From: Pseudomonas serbica
GTDB lineage: Bacteria > Pseudomonadota > Gammaproteobacteria > Pseudomonadales > Pseudomonadaceae
NCBI RefSeq assembly: GCF_028823535.1
Contig: NZ_JAQIYM010000008.1
Location: 248,001-312,000 of the forward strand
DNA: 64,000 bases
Reading direction: 5' to 3'
Position numbers and translations under genes: made by a program. Under the pieces are notes generated by a model. It saw nothing but the letters and a program-made list of their open reading frames with translations. It ran no database searches and had not been told where the DNA came from. Shown here one piece after another: positions 44,198 to 53,184 of this stretch (position 1 is the stretch's first letter; each line of letters starts with the position of its first letter).

Positions 44198-45925
44198 TCA
44201 GCTGCGGCTCGGTTCCTTGTGCGCCTGGTTTGCCGCGCGATAGGCAAAGGCGATGATCGGTCCCAGCGTCGAGCCACCGGCCCAGTAGGCGCGACCGGAA
44301 GCCGACGCCACGCAGTTGCCGACGCCATACAAACCCGGGATCGGTGCATTGGCGTTGTTCAAGATTTGGCCGACCGAGTTGGTTTTCGGCCCGCCCTTGG
44401 TGTCGAGGTTGCCGCCGGTGATCAACGCCGCGTAGTAAGGACCTTTCGCGGCCAGCGGATACATCGTCAGGTTGCCGCTGCGGTCGGGTTTGACCGGGCC
44501 GGTGAACACGCCCTGGATCACCAGCTCGCCGCGATGGAAATCGAGGTCCTTGCCCGTCTTCGCCAACTCGTTGAAACGCTTGAGCGTGGCTTTCAGGTTC
44601 AGGTTGAAATCCGCGCTGAGCTTCATCCCGCCAATATCGGCGGCGTGCTTATCCAGACGTTCGGCGATGTTCTTCGCCAGCTCTTCCAGGGTTTCGCCCT
44701 TGACCACATGGCGGTCGTTACCGCCCTTGGGCACGATCGGCGAGCCGTATTCGTCGCTGCTGCAGAAGTCCTGGGCGCGCTGGTCCCAGATCGAGAACAT
44801 CACCAGGTTCGGGTATTCGGCCTTGTCGCCGTCCCACTGGAAGAAGGTCGGGACCAGTTCGTTGTAGACGGTCTTTTCGTTGACGACGCGCTTGCCGTAC
44901 TTGTTCACCATCAGCATCGAATCGCCGTTCATGGTGAAGATGCCGGACATCGAACCGTCCTTGGCCAGGGCTTTTTCCAGCAGGATCGGACACGACCAGG
45001 CGTAGTTCATGTTGCGCAACTGCACCCCCAGCTCACTGGAGATGCGGATGAAATCACCTTCGTTGGTCAGCGCCGCGCAACCGCCGTAGACCGGGGCGTT
45101 GAGGAAGTTGCGGCGCAGCTCCGCATCGTGGGTGAAACCGCCCGTGGCGAAGATCACCGCCTTGCGCGCCTTGACCCGCTGCAGCGTGCCCTCTTCGGTT
45201 TCGACTTCGACACCGACCGCTTCACCTTTACCGTTGAGGATCACTTTCACTACCCGTTCGCCGGTTCGGATTTGCACACCGTCGCGCTTGGCGGCAGCGG
45301 TCAGCGTACGAATCGCCACGCGACCGCCGTCCGACATGCTTGGCCGGGCCTCCTTGGGCACCAGCACCCGGCCTTTCTTGGCCTTGTCTTCGGGCAACTC
45401 GGCCCAATAGTCCGGCACGTCCGGGCAATGGCGGTATGGCAACGCGTCGCGTTCGGCCAGCAGTTCGGCTGCTGGCGAAGCGCTCTCGTAGATGGCTTCG
45501 CACATCTCGTATTCCCAATCCGACAGACCGAGTTTGGGCAACGAGGCGTCGTAGGATTGCGGGCGAGTCAGACGCGCGACATAACGCAGGTAGTCGGCTT
45601 TATCGTCGACGATGCCCGCGTCACGCATCGGCTTGTTGTTCGGCACCCAGTACCAGAACGCCGCTTTCGCCGCGGTGCCGCCGGGGCTGCCGGCCTTTTC
45701 CAGAATGACCACATCGTTGCCCAGCCAGCGCGAGAACAACGCGGTCGGCAAACCGCTGCCGCCACCACCGACCACGACGATGTCGTGTTCCCGGTCAAAG
45801 GGCAGTTCGTCGCTGGCCATGGCCCGTGCCGCGACGCCGGACAAGGCGGCGACAGCCGTACCGGCGGCGCCGGCCTTGATGAAGTTGCGGCGCGACAGTG
45901 CAAGTTTTTGCTGTTCTTCGTTCAA
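44198..45925 (-). CDS. Tat-exported FAD-dependent dehydrogenase (KstD/fumarate reductase family)
   Basis: The 575-residue flavoprotein carries a twin-arginine signal (SRRNFIKAG near residue 12) and the FAD loop IVVVGGGGSGLPTAL near residue 50. Its C-terminus has the GGNLDTKGGP and GLYGVGNCVAS regions typical of the family that includes 3-ketosteroid delta-1-dehydrogenase and flavocytochrome c fumarate reductase. It is therefore expected in the periplasm, in contrast to the hap enzymes. A partner cytochrome c is encoded 36 bases later. Substrate unknown; a cyclic ketone is inferred from the family. Confidence 0.88.
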   Translation of the reverse strand: MNEEQQKLALSRRNFIKAGAAGTAVAALSGVAARAMASDELPFDREHDIVVVGGGGSGLPTALFSRWLGNDVVILEKAGSPGGTAAKAAFWYWVPNNKPMRDAGIVDDKADYLRYVARLTRPQSYDASLPKLGLSDWEYEMCEAIYESASPAAELLAERDALPYRHCPDVPDYWAELPEDKAKKGRVLVPKEARPSMSDGGRVAIRTLTAAAKRDGVQIRTGERVVKVILNGKGEAVGVEVETEEGTLQRVKARKAVIFATGGFTHDAELRRNFLNAPVYGGCAALTNEGDFIRISSELGVQLRNMNYAWSCPILLEKALAKDGSMSGIFTMNGDSMLMVNKYGKRVVNEKTVYNELVPTFFQWDGDKAEYPNLVMFSIWDQRAQDFCSSDEYGSPIVPKGGNDRHVVKGETLEELAKNIAERLDKHAADIGGMKLSADFNLNLKATLKRFNELAKTGKDLDFHRGELVIQGVFTGPVKPDRSGNLTMYPLAAKGPYYAALITGGNLDTKGGPKTNSVGQILNNANAPIPGLYGVGNCVASASGRAYWAGGSTLGPIIAFAYRAANQAHKEPSRS

Positions 45926-45983
45926 TTTTTATTCTCCGGATTGAGTAGCGGCGACACAGGCCAGTCAGCGCACGTTGCGTGAC

Positions 45984-46895
45984 TCACCAGTAATGCCAGA
46001 GCTGCACAAACAAGCCGTCGGTGACGGTGGTGTTGCGTCCTTTCACGCCCTTGGAATAGTGGATGGACACCTGGTCCCACATTTTCTGGGCGAACACTTT
46101 CTGTACGCCGGGCTTGAGCTGGAACAGCACACCGGCGCCGAGCGCGGTTTCGTTGGATTCAGAGAACGCGATGGCGTCGTTGTTGCGATCATCGGAGCTG
46201 AAGGTTTTCTGGTAGTCGGCACTGACGAAGGGCGTGACCTGGTAGGTCGGGCGATCGACGATGTTGTAGCCCAGGCGCAAGTTGGCGTGGCCGGTGTCGC
46301 CAGGTTCGGTGTGGTGCGGGCCATCGCCACGCAGGATCGCGCCTACCAGCAGGTCGATGTTCACCTTGCCCAGCCACTCGTTGTAGAACAGCGAAGGCCA
46401 CAAGGCGTAGGTGTCGCTGCTGACCGAGTCCGCGCCAGTCGGTAGTTGCACGTAGGCTTGCGCGCCGATGGTGCGCAGCGGCGTCGGGTTGTACCAGACC
46501 AGGCCGCCGACCAAGGGATCGCCCAACCCGCTGACCCGCGTGCCATTGCCGCGAACCGCAATCTCCGGGAGGGTGATGCTGGCGATGAAGCCGGTATTGG
46601 GCAGGCCGTCCATCTTCCAGTAGTGCAACAACGACGTCAGGCCAACGTAGGTCTCGGTGTTGCTGCCGGCGACCTTGTTGCCGTGATCGTCAAAGCGTTT
46701 ACGGTCGTCGTTGTATTCAAACTCCTGGCCCACGGAGTTGTAAGGCTCGGTGAAATCCGAACTGAACTGGAAGCTTTGCGGCCGGTTGCTGGCATAAGGA
46801 ATGCCCGAGGCTTGCGCCGTCGCGGGAAACAAAATGCCAGCCCCCAGAACGGGAGCGAACAGGGTCGCAGCGCAACCCCATGCACGAATACTCAT
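45984..46895 (-). CDS. Outer membrane protein of the SphA/MetA-pathway transporter family
   Basis: The 303-residue product has a signal peptide (cleavage after AQA near residue 28) and alternating beta strands ending in a C-terminal aromatic (FVQLWHYW), as for outer membrane beta-barrels. It resembles proteins annotated as transporters or phenol meta-pathway proteins, often found beside aromatic catabolism genes. The ATG at 46895 follows AAGGAAGGCAGGT. It heads the flavoprotein-cytochrome module and probably admits its substrate. Confidence 0.8.
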   Translation of the reverse strand: MSIRAWGCAATLFAPVLGAGILFPATAQASGIPYASNRPQSFQFSSDFTEPYNSVGQEFEYNDDRKRFDDHGNKVAGSNTETYVGLTSLLHYWKMDGLPNTGFIASITLPEIAVRGNGTRVSGLGDPLVGGLVWYNPTPLRTIGAQAYVQLPTGADSVSSDTYALWPSLFYNEWLGKVNIDLLVGAILRGDGPHHTEPGDTGHANLRLGYNIVDRPTYQVTPFVSADYQKTFSSDDRNNDAIAFSESNETALGAGVLFQLKPGVQKVFAQKMWDQVSIHYSKGVKGRNTTVTDGLFVQLWHYW

Positions 46896-46993
46896 ACCTG
46901 CCTTCCTTATTGTTATAGGAGCCAATCCCCCGAAGGGGCGTAAGGCCGAAAGCAAGGTATGACGTCTTGATGAGCCCTGGCTGGAGCTCCACC

Positions 46994-47010
46994 GGATCGT
47001 TGGCCGATCC
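46994..47010. promoter_or_regulatory. Inverted repeat GGATCG-N5-CGATCC, possible operator
   Basis: GGATCG (46994-46999) and CGATCC (47005-47010) form a perfect inverted repeat with TTGGC between, about 100 bases upstream of the outer membrane protein start. It could bind a regulator of the flavoprotein/hap module. Confidence 0.3.
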
Positions 47011-47114
47011 TGGTGTTCGGCGAGATGGAGGCTACAAGCCCGCCACTGCACCAACAATTCCATTCTCGGCGACTTCAGTGTTTGCGTATTCAGAACAATG
47101 CTGCGGGGGTTGAA

Positions 47115-47207
47115 CTGTAGGAGCCGGCTTGCCGGCGAAGGCGTCAGGTCAGCCAGCATCGATGTAGCATGTGCCGGCCCCTTCGCTGGCGAGCCAGCTC
47201 CTACAGG
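47115..47207. repeat. REP pair (inverted)
   Basis: CTGTAGGAGCCGGCTTGCCG at 47115 faces CGAGCCAGCTCCTACAG ending 47206, with related GCGAAGG and CCTTCGC inner arms. It lies just behind the quinone oxidoreductase stop. Confidence 0.85.
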
Positions 47208-47217
47208 TTTTGTGGGG

Positions 47218-47922
47218 TCATTTAGTCAGCGGGTAAAGCTGTTCGTCGAACTGTGACAGTTTAGGAAACAGCAAGGGTTGGTCGTCGCTCAGGTGTTGCA
47301 GGCGCTGGTGGTAGTCGGCAAGGAATTCTTTGCGCGCCTCATCGCTGATGTACGGCACATGCCACGCCACAAACGGTTCCAGCACGTCGAATCCGACGTA
47401 AGCCAGGGTGCCACGCAAAAGCGGCCGCAGCATGTCCTCCAACGGACCGTGGATCGCCTCTTCTCCGAACATGTGCTCGCGGCCACCCAAGGTTACGGTG
47501 ACCAACGCCTTCTTGCCGGCCAAGCCACCCTGGTCATAGAAACGCTTGCCGCCATAGCAAATCCCGGACACCAGCACCCGATCTATCCAGCCCTTGAGCA
47601 TCGCCGGGGTGGAGAACCAGAAGATCGGGAAGTTGAGGATCAGCAGGTCGGCCCACAGCAGCTTGTCCAGTTCGCCCTGGATGTCCGCCGCCAGGGACTG
47701 GCTTTTCACGCCCAGGCGTTGTTCCAGGGCATAGACCAGGTACTCGGGGTTTTCCCGCGAGGAGAAGTCATCGGCGCTGGCCACCGGGTTCCAGTTCATC
47801 TTGTACAGGTCGCTGACCTGCACTTCGTGGCCTTGGGCTTCAAGGGTGGCAATGGCCTGGTCGCGCAAGGCGGCGGTGAACGATTGTGGCTCCGGGTGAG
47901 CGTGGACGATCAGTACTTTCAT
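47218..47922 (-). CDS. NAD(P)H:quinone oxidoreductase (flavodoxin-fold)
   Basis: The 234-residue product has the flavodoxin-like fold of the NQO1/KefF group: VHAHPEPQSFTAAL near residue 5 holds FMN/FAD phosphate, NFPIFWFSTPAMLKGWIDRV near residue 100 and GGREHMF near 150. It reduces quinones by two electrons. It is the last gene of the extended aru cluster. I recall a quinone oxidoreductase gene (PA4975) following aruH in P. aeruginosa PAO1, so it may be that gene's counterpart, here displaced by the ABC transporter. It could also detoxify benzoquinone made from hydroquinone. Confidence 0.85.
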   Translation of the reverse strand: MKVLIVHAHPEPQSFTAALRDQAIATLEAQGHEVQVSDLYKMNWNPVASADDFSSRENPEYLVYALEQRLGVKSQSLAADIQGELDKLLWADLLILNFPIFWFSTPAMLKGWIDRVLVSGICYGGKRFYDQGGLAGKKALVTVTLGGREHMFGEEAIHGPLEDMLRPLLRGTLAYVGFDVLEPFVAWHVPYISDEARKEFLADYHQRLQHLSDDQPLLFPKLSQFDEQLYPLTK

Positions 47923-47931
47923 GAGGATTCC

Positions 47932-49578
47932 TTAGACTTTTTCCAGCGTAGGGTTTGAATTCGGGGTGGCGCGGCTGGCCAGCAGGCGGTCGAGCCAGTC
48001 GGGGTCCATTTGTGGTTCGGAGGAAAACAGCAGTCCGGTGTAGTCCTGGTGCGGCGGGGTGAAAATAGCACTGCGCGAGCCATGATCCACCACCCTGCCC
48101 CGTTGCATCACCAGCACTTCGTCGGCGATCGCCCGCACAGTGGCGACATCATGGGTGATGAACAGGTAGGCCACACCGAGCTGTTGCTGAATGCGGTTGA
48201 GCAGCTTGAGCACGCCTTCGGCTACCAGCTGGTCGAGGGCCGAGGTGACTTCGTCGCAGATGATCAGCTGCGGATCGGCCGCCAGGGCCCGGGCGATGCA
48301 GATCCGCTGTTTCTGCCCACCGGACAATTCACGGGGCTGGCGCTCCATGAAGGTCGCAGGATCCAGTTCGATCATCTCCAACAGCTCGGCCACCCGTGCA
48401 CGCATGACCTTGCCCTTGAGCCCCAGATAGAAGGTCAGCGGCCGGCCGATGATGTCGACGATGCGCTGGCGCGGGTTCAGCGCCGTGTCCGGGATCTGAT
48501 AAATCATCTGTACACGCCGCAATTGCTCCTTGCTGCGCTGGCGGAAGTCCGCCGGCAGCGGCGCGCCGTCGTACAGCACCTGTCCGTAAGTGGGCGGCAA
48601 CAACCCGGTGATCAGCCGCGCCGTCGAACTTTTACCACTGCCGGACTCGCCGATCACCGCCAGGGTTTGCCCACGGTACAATTTCAGCGAAACGTCATGC
48701 AGCACCGGTTGCTGGCCGTAGCTGGCGCAAGCGTTGCGCAATTCCAGCAGCGGCTTCTCCTGCTGCGGCAATGCCTTGGGTTCGGTGCGGAAACTGCGCA
48801 CCGCCCACAGCGACTTGGTGTAGTCCTCCTGCGGATCGCCGAGCATCTTGCGGGTTTCGGCCTCCTCTACCAGTTTACCGTGGCGCAGCACCATGATGCG
48901 GTCGGCCATCTGCGCCACCACCGCCAGGTCGTGGCTGATGTAGATCGCTGCGCTGCCGTAGGTCTTCACCGCATCGCGAATCGCCGCCAACACCTCGATC
49001 TGGGTGGTGACGTCCAGGGCGGTGGTCGGTTCGTCGAAGATGATCAGGTCCGGATGACAGGCCATCGCCATGGCGGTCATGACTCGCTGCAACTGGCCGC
49101 CGGAGACCTGGTGCGGGTAACGCTGGCCGATCTGTTCGGGGTTGGGCAAGCGCAGCACGCGATACAGTTCCACCGCCTCGCGCATGGCCTGTTCACGGCT
49201 GATAACACCGTTTTTCACCGCCGTCTCGACATGTTGATCGATCAGGCGATGGGCCGGGTTGAACGAGGCTGCCGCACTTTGTGCGACGTAGGCGATGCGT
49301 AAACCGCGCAACTTGCGCAGGGCTTCGGGTTTGGCCTTGAGCAGGTCGATGCCGTCGAAATGCACGGTGCCACCGGTAATCTTGCAGCCATCGCGGGTAT
49401 AACCCATGGCGGACAGGCCGAGGGTCGACTTGCCCGCCCCGGACTCACCGATCAGCCCCAGTACCTCGCCGCGCTGCAGGGTCAGGTCGATGCCCTTGAT
49501 CAATGGATGCCAGGCGTCTTCGTAATGGCCTTCGATGTGCAGGTTGCGGATTTCCAGCAAAGGTTGGGATGTCGTCAT
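47932..49578 (-). CDS. Dipeptide/opine-type ABC transporter, double ATPase subunit
   Basis: The 548-residue product fuses two ATPase domains (DppD- and DppF-like). Domain 1 has Walker A GESGAGKST near residue 46, signature VSGGQLQR and Walker B LIIFDEPTTALD; domain 2 has GESGSGKSS near 318, LSGGQKQR and LIICDEVTSALD. It powers uptake by the two permeases. The ATG at 49578 follows AAGGA and overlaps the permease end region. It ends 9 bases before the quinone oxidoreductase gene. Confidence 0.92.
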   Translation of the reverse strand: MTTSQPLLEIRNLHIEGHYEDAWHPLIKGIDLTLQRGEVLGLIGESGAGKSTLGLSAMGYTRDGCKITGGTVHFDGIDLLKAKPEALRKLRGLRIAYVAQSAAASFNPAHRLIDQHVETAVKNGVISREQAMREAVELYRVLRLPNPEQIGQRYPHQVSGGQLQRVMTAMAMACHPDLIIFDEPTTALDVTTQIEVLAAIRDAVKTYGSAAIYISHDLAVVAQMADRIMVLRHGKLVEEAETRKMLGDPQEDYTKSLWAVRSFRTEPKALPQQEKPLLELRNACASYGQQPVLHDVSLKLYRGQTLAVIGESGSGKSSTARLITGLLPPTYGQVLYDGAPLPADFRQRSKEQLRRVQMIYQIPDTALNPRQRIVDIIGRPLTFYLGLKGKVMRARVAELLEMIELDPATFMERQPRELSGGQKQRICIARALAADPQLIICDEVTSALDQLVAEGVLKLLNRIQQQLGVAYLFITHDVATVRAIADEVLVMQRGRVVDHGSRSAIFTPPHQDYTGLLFSSEPQMDPDWLDRLLASRATPNSNPTLEKV

Positions 49579-49580
49579 GT

Positions 49581-50408
49581 TCAGCATTCCTTGAGGCCGC
49601 TGGATTTGTGCAGCATCCAGTCGACGACGAAGTTGACGCTGACCGTGATCAAGGCCACGGCCAGGGCGGGCAGTAATGGACTGATGTCGCCAAAGGTAAT
49701 CAGTACGGCGTTGTCGCGCACCATGCTGCCCCAGTCGGCGGTGGGCGGCTGGATGCCCAGGCCGAGGAACGACAGCGCACTGATGAACAGGAACACGAAG
49801 CAGAAACGCAGGCCGAATTCGGCAATCAGCGGCGCCGCAGCGTTGGGCAGTACCTCGCGGGTCACCAGCCAGCACAAGCCTTCACCGCGCAGACGCGCGG
49901 CTTCGACGAAGTCCTGCACCACCACGTTCATCGCCACCGCCCGGGACAGGCGAAACACCCGGGTCGCATCCAGCAGCGCGATCACCAGTACCAGCGACGT
50001 CGCATTGGTGCCAACCACACTGAGAATCAGCAAGGCGAAGATCAGCTGTGGAATGGCCATCAGGATGTCCACCACCCGCGACAGGCCCTGGTCAATGGCA
50101 CCGCCCTTGATCGCTGCGACCAGCCCGCAGGTACCACCGAGCAGGAACGCCAGCACCGTGGTCAGGAAGGCAATGCCCAGGGTGTTGCGCGCGCCATAGA
50201 CCAGGCGGCTAAACATGTCGCGGCCCAGGTTATCGGTGCCCAACAGGAACTGCCCGCCCCAGGGTGCGAAGCCCTCGCCCACCACCTGGGTTTCGCCGAA
50301 CGGCGCCAATACCTCGGCGAACAGCGCCACCAGGATGTACACAACGATCACCAGCATGCCGAACTGCGCACTTAGCGGTGCCCGGAGCAAAGTTTTAAGC
50401 AGGCTCAT
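49581..50408 (-). CDS. Dipeptide/opine-type ABC transporter permease (DppC-like)
   Basis: The 275-residue permease has an N-terminal span, the LLGTDNLGRDMFSRLVYG motif near residue 55 and the coupling loop from DFVEAARLRGEG to NAAAPLIAEFG near 165-195. It forms the membrane channel with the DppB-like subunit, 3 bases upstream. The two are clearly co-translated. Confidence 0.9.
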   Translation of the reverse strand: MSLLKTLLRAPLSAQFGMLVIVVYILVALFAEVLAPFGETQVVGEGFAPWGGQFLLGTDNLGRDMFSRLVYGARNTLGIAFLTTVLAFLLGGTCGLVAAIKGGAIDQGLSRVVDILMAIPQLIFALLILSVVGTNATSLVLVIALLDATRVFRLSRAVAMNVVVQDFVEAARLRGEGLCWLVTREVLPNAAAPLIAEFGLRFCFVFLFISALSFLGLGIQPPTADWGSMVRDNAVLITFGDISPLLPALAVALITVSVNFVVDWMLHKSSGLKEC

Positions 50409-50411
50409 GAT

Positions 50412-51371
50412 CTACCCCTTTGGATGCATCAGGCGTGGGTTGCTGGCAATCGACAGCACGTCGGCACTGGTATTGAGCAGGATGTAGGTGGCGGCAAAGA
50501 TCAGGCTGCAGGCCTGCACCACCGGGATGTCACGCTTGGCCACCGAGTCCACCAACAACTGGCCCAGGCCCGGATAGACGAACACCACCTCGACCACCAC
50601 CACGCCGACCACCAGGTACGCCAGGTTCAGCGCCACCACGTTGACGATCGGCGCCAGGGCGTTGGGCAAGGCATGGCGGAAAATGATCCGCGACTGGCTG
50701 ATGCCCTTGAGCCGGGCCATTTCAATGTAGGGGCTGGCCAGCAGGTTGATCAGGGAGGCGCGGGTCATGCGCATCATCTGCGCGATTACCACCAGGCTCA
50801 GGGTCGCTACCGGCAGCACCGAGCGCTCCAGTACCTCACCCAGCGAGGCGTTCGGCGAGAGATTGGAAATGCTCGGGAACCAGTTGAGCTTCACCGCGAA
50901 CACCAGGATCAGGATGTAGGCGACGAAGAACTCGGGGAACGATACCGCGCTGAGGGCCGAGGTGTTGAGCAGACGGTCGAACCAGCTGTTGCGGTACAGC
51001 GCCGCGAGCATCCCCAGCAATAACGCCAGCGGTACCGAGACCATGGCTGCCAGCAAGGCCAGGCTGAAGGTGTTGCCCAGGCGACTGCCGACCAGATCGG
51101 CGATCGGCCGCTGGTTGGCCAGCGACACGCCCAGGTCGCCGTGCAGCAATTGCCAGATCCAGTGGCCGAAACGGGTCAGGGGCGGCAGGTCCAGGCCCAG
51201 TTGGGCGCGGTAGGCCGCCACGGTTTCCGGGGTGGCGGACTGGCCGAGCATGGCCTGGGCGATATCGCCCGGGAGCAGCCCGACGGCGAGGAAGATGATC
51301 ACTGAAACGGCGAATAGCGATAACAGGCCCAATGCCAGGCGCTGCCCTAACAGCTTGAAAATACTTCTCAT
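50412..51371 (-). CDS. Dipeptide/opine-type ABC transporter permease (DppB-like)
   Basis: The 319-residue permease has the DppB start (FKLLGQRLALGLLSLFAVSV, residues 4-23), six membrane spans and the coupling loop YIEMARLKGISQSRIIFRHA near residue 210 just before LPNALAPI. The ATG at 51371 follows AAGGA. A perfect REP hairpin separates it from the binding protein gene. Confidence 0.9.
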   Translation of the reverse strand: MRSIFKLLGQRLALGLLSLFAVSVIIFLAVGLLPGDIAQAMLGQSATPETVAAYRAQLGLDLPPLTRFGHWIWQLLHGDLGVSLANQRPIADLVGSRLGNTFSLALLAAMVSVPLALLLGMLAALYRNSWFDRLLNTSALSAVSFPEFFVAYILILVFAVKLNWFPSISNLSPNASLGEVLERSVLPVATLSLVVIAQMMRMTRASLINLLASPYIEMARLKGISQSRIIFRHALPNALAPIVNVVALNLAYLVVGVVVVEVVFVYPGLGQLLVDSVAKRDIPVVQACSLIFAATYILLNTSADVLSIASNPRLMHPKG

Positions 51372-51419
51372 CGTGCAATTCCTTGAAATGGACACGCCAG
51401 TGGCGGCTGCGAACCGCAC

Positions 51420-51505
51420 CTGTAGGAGCCGGCTTGCCGGCGAAGGCGACCTTGAGCCTTGCATCGGCAATTCAGACGCCTTCGCCGGCAAGCCGGCTCC
51501 TACAG
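51420..51505. repeat. Perfect 29-bp inverted REP pair behind the binding protein gene
   Basis: The arm at 51420-51448 (CTGTAGGAGCCGGCTTGCCG then GCGAAGGCG) is exactly repeated in inverted form at 51477-51505, with a 28-base spacer. It lies 25 bases behind the binding protein stop within the operon, a place where a hairpin would protect the upstream mRNA. Confidence 0.95.
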
Positions 51506-51529
51506 AGGATCTTCAGCGCCTCAGGGGGG

Positions 51530-53131
51530 TTACGCCTGCCACCAGCGCTCGATGACGCGCAAGCCGTCGAGTTCGCCGTACGGCGCGGTCTGTCCGCCGT
51601 GAGCGACCTTGTTGGAACGCGCCGCCACCGAGCTGGCGAACAGCGGCACGATCGCCCCGCCGTCATCGCGGCACAGCGCCTGCATTTCGTTGTACATCTC
51701 GCGGCGCAGCGGCTCGTTCATTTCGCCCCGGGCAGCGTTGAGCAGCTGGTTGAAACGCGGGTTGTCCCAATGGGTTTCGTTCCACGCCGCGCCCTTGGCG
51801 TAGCCGATGCTGAACATGCGGTCGGCGGTCAGGCTGCTGTACCAGAACGAAGTGGTGAAGGGTTGCTTCATCCACACGTTGGAGAAAAAGCCGTCGGCGG
51901 GCTCGCGCACCACGTCGATGTCGATCCCCGCCGCACGCGCCTGCTCCTTGAACAGCACCGAGGCATCCACTGCCCCGGTGTACGCCGCGTCGGAGGCCTG
52001 CAGGCGGACCTTGAGCGAATCCAGGCCGGCCTGCTTGAGGTGAAAGCGCGCCTTGTCCGGGTCGTAGGTGCGTTGTTCCAGCGCCGTATTGATGAAGCGG
52101 CTGCCGGGCTGGATCGGGTGATCGTTGCCCACCAGGCCATAGCCGTACAGCACCGACGCCAGCAGGGTTTCGCGGTTGATCGCGTGCTTCATCGCCAGGC
52201 GCACGTCGTTGTTCTGGAACACCTGGCTGTCGGTGAGCATCGGGAAGGTGTAGTGCTGGGCGCCCTTGGTTTCCTCGATGACCAGGTTCGGGTTGCGCTT
52301 GAGCAGCGCCACGGTCTTGAGGTCGACCTTGTTGATCACGTCCACTTGCCCGGTGACCAGTGCATTGACCCGTGCCGCGCCGTCGGCAATGGCGATCAAC
52401 TCGGCGCTGGCGAAGTGTGCCCGTCCTGCTTTCCAGTAGTCCGGGCTGCGTTCCAGGTTCATGCGCACGCCCGGCTCGAAGTCCTTGAGACGATAACCGC
52501 CGGTGCCGACGCCTGACTGCCAGTCCGGGGTGCCGTCCTTGCTCGGCATGATCACCAGGTGATAATCGGCGACCACATAGGAAAAATCGGCGTTGCCCGA
52601 GTGCAGCTCGAACACCACGCTGTCGCCGCCATTGGCACTGACCTTGGCCACGTCACCCAGCACGGTCTTGGCCGCCGAGGTGGATTTCTCGCCCAGATGA
52701 TGCTGGATCGAGGCCACCACGTCGTCGGCGGTGAGGCTCTTGCCGTTGTGGAAGGTCACGCCCTGGCGCAATTTGAAGGTCCAGACACGCGCGTCGGGGG
52801 TTGAGGTCCAGCTTTCGGCCAGCTCAGGGATCGCCGAGCCGTCCACGGCAATTTCAGTCAGGGTGTTATAGACCGCCGAGAAGCCGACGAAGGTAAAGGT
52901 ATCGCTCCACGACCCCGGATCCTTGGAGTCGGTGGTGCTGCCTCCGGCCAGGCCCAGGCGCAGCACGCCACCGGCTTTTGGCGTCGATTCCGCCGCCATG
53001 GCGCCTAATGGCAGGCCCATGGAGAACGCCCCGGCCAGCGCCGCCGCTGCTGCACTGTATTTGAGGAAGTCCCGACGCGGGAAGCTGAATTCATGGTTCG
53101 CCTGAGTAATCTTGTTTTTGTTATCGCTCAT
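51530..53131 (-). CDS. Tat-exported ABC transporter substrate-binding protein (SBP_bac_5)
   Basis: The 533-residue product has a twin-arginine signal (FPRRDFLKYSAAAAALAG near residue 18) and the SBP_bac_5 fold for peptides, opines or nickel chelates: ELAESWTSTPDARVWTFKLR near residue 105 and GVTFHNGKSLTADDVVASI near 130. Tat export means that it folds in the cytoplasm before crossing, unlike most dipeptide-binding proteins. The ATG at 53131 follows AGGGG by 7 bases. Its position beside aruHI suggests an arginine-derived or guanidino compound as ligand. Confidence 0.9.
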   Translation of the reverse strand: MSDNKNKITQANHEFSFPRRDFLKYSAAAAALAGAFSMGLPLGAMAAESTPKAGGVLRLGLAGGSTTDSKDPGSWSDTFTFVGFSAVYNTLTEIAVDGSAIPELAESWTSTPDARVWTFKLRQGVTFHNGKSLTADDVVASIQHHLGEKSTSAAKTVLGDVAKVSANGGDSVVFELHSGNADFSYVVADYHLVIMPSKDGTPDWQSGVGTGGYRLKDFEPGVRMNLERSPDYWKAGRAHFASAELIAIADGAARVNALVTGQVDVINKVDLKTVALLKRNPNLVIEETKGAQHYTFPMLTDSQVFQNNDVRLAMKHAINRETLLASVLYGYGLVGNDHPIQPGSRFINTALEQRTYDPDKARFHLKQAGLDSLKVRLQASDAAYTGAVDASVLFKEQARAAGIDIDVVREPADGFFSNVWMKQPFTTSFWYSSLTADRMFSIGYAKGAAWNETHWDNPRFNQLLNAARGEMNEPLRREMYNEMQALCRDDGGAIVPLFASSVAARSNKVAHGGQTAPYGELDGLRVIERWWQA

Positions 53132-53184
53132 TGCATTGCCCCTGATCAAAAGCTAATGGAATACCGGTTCAAAACCACGCAAGA

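Larger units (their letters stand above)
46896..47217. other. Intergenic region between the outer membrane protein and the quinone oxidoreductase genes
   Basis: About 322 bases with no gene. It holds a palindrome at 46994-47010, a short CCCC/GGGG hairpin near 46928, and an inverted REP pair at 47115-47207. The promoter of the outer membrane protein operon must be here, on the minus strand. Confidence 0.6.

Noticed and set aside
44153..45982. 609-codon open frame on the plus strand
   Set aside because: It mirrors the Tat-exported flavoprotein gene exactly and has no recognisable domain.
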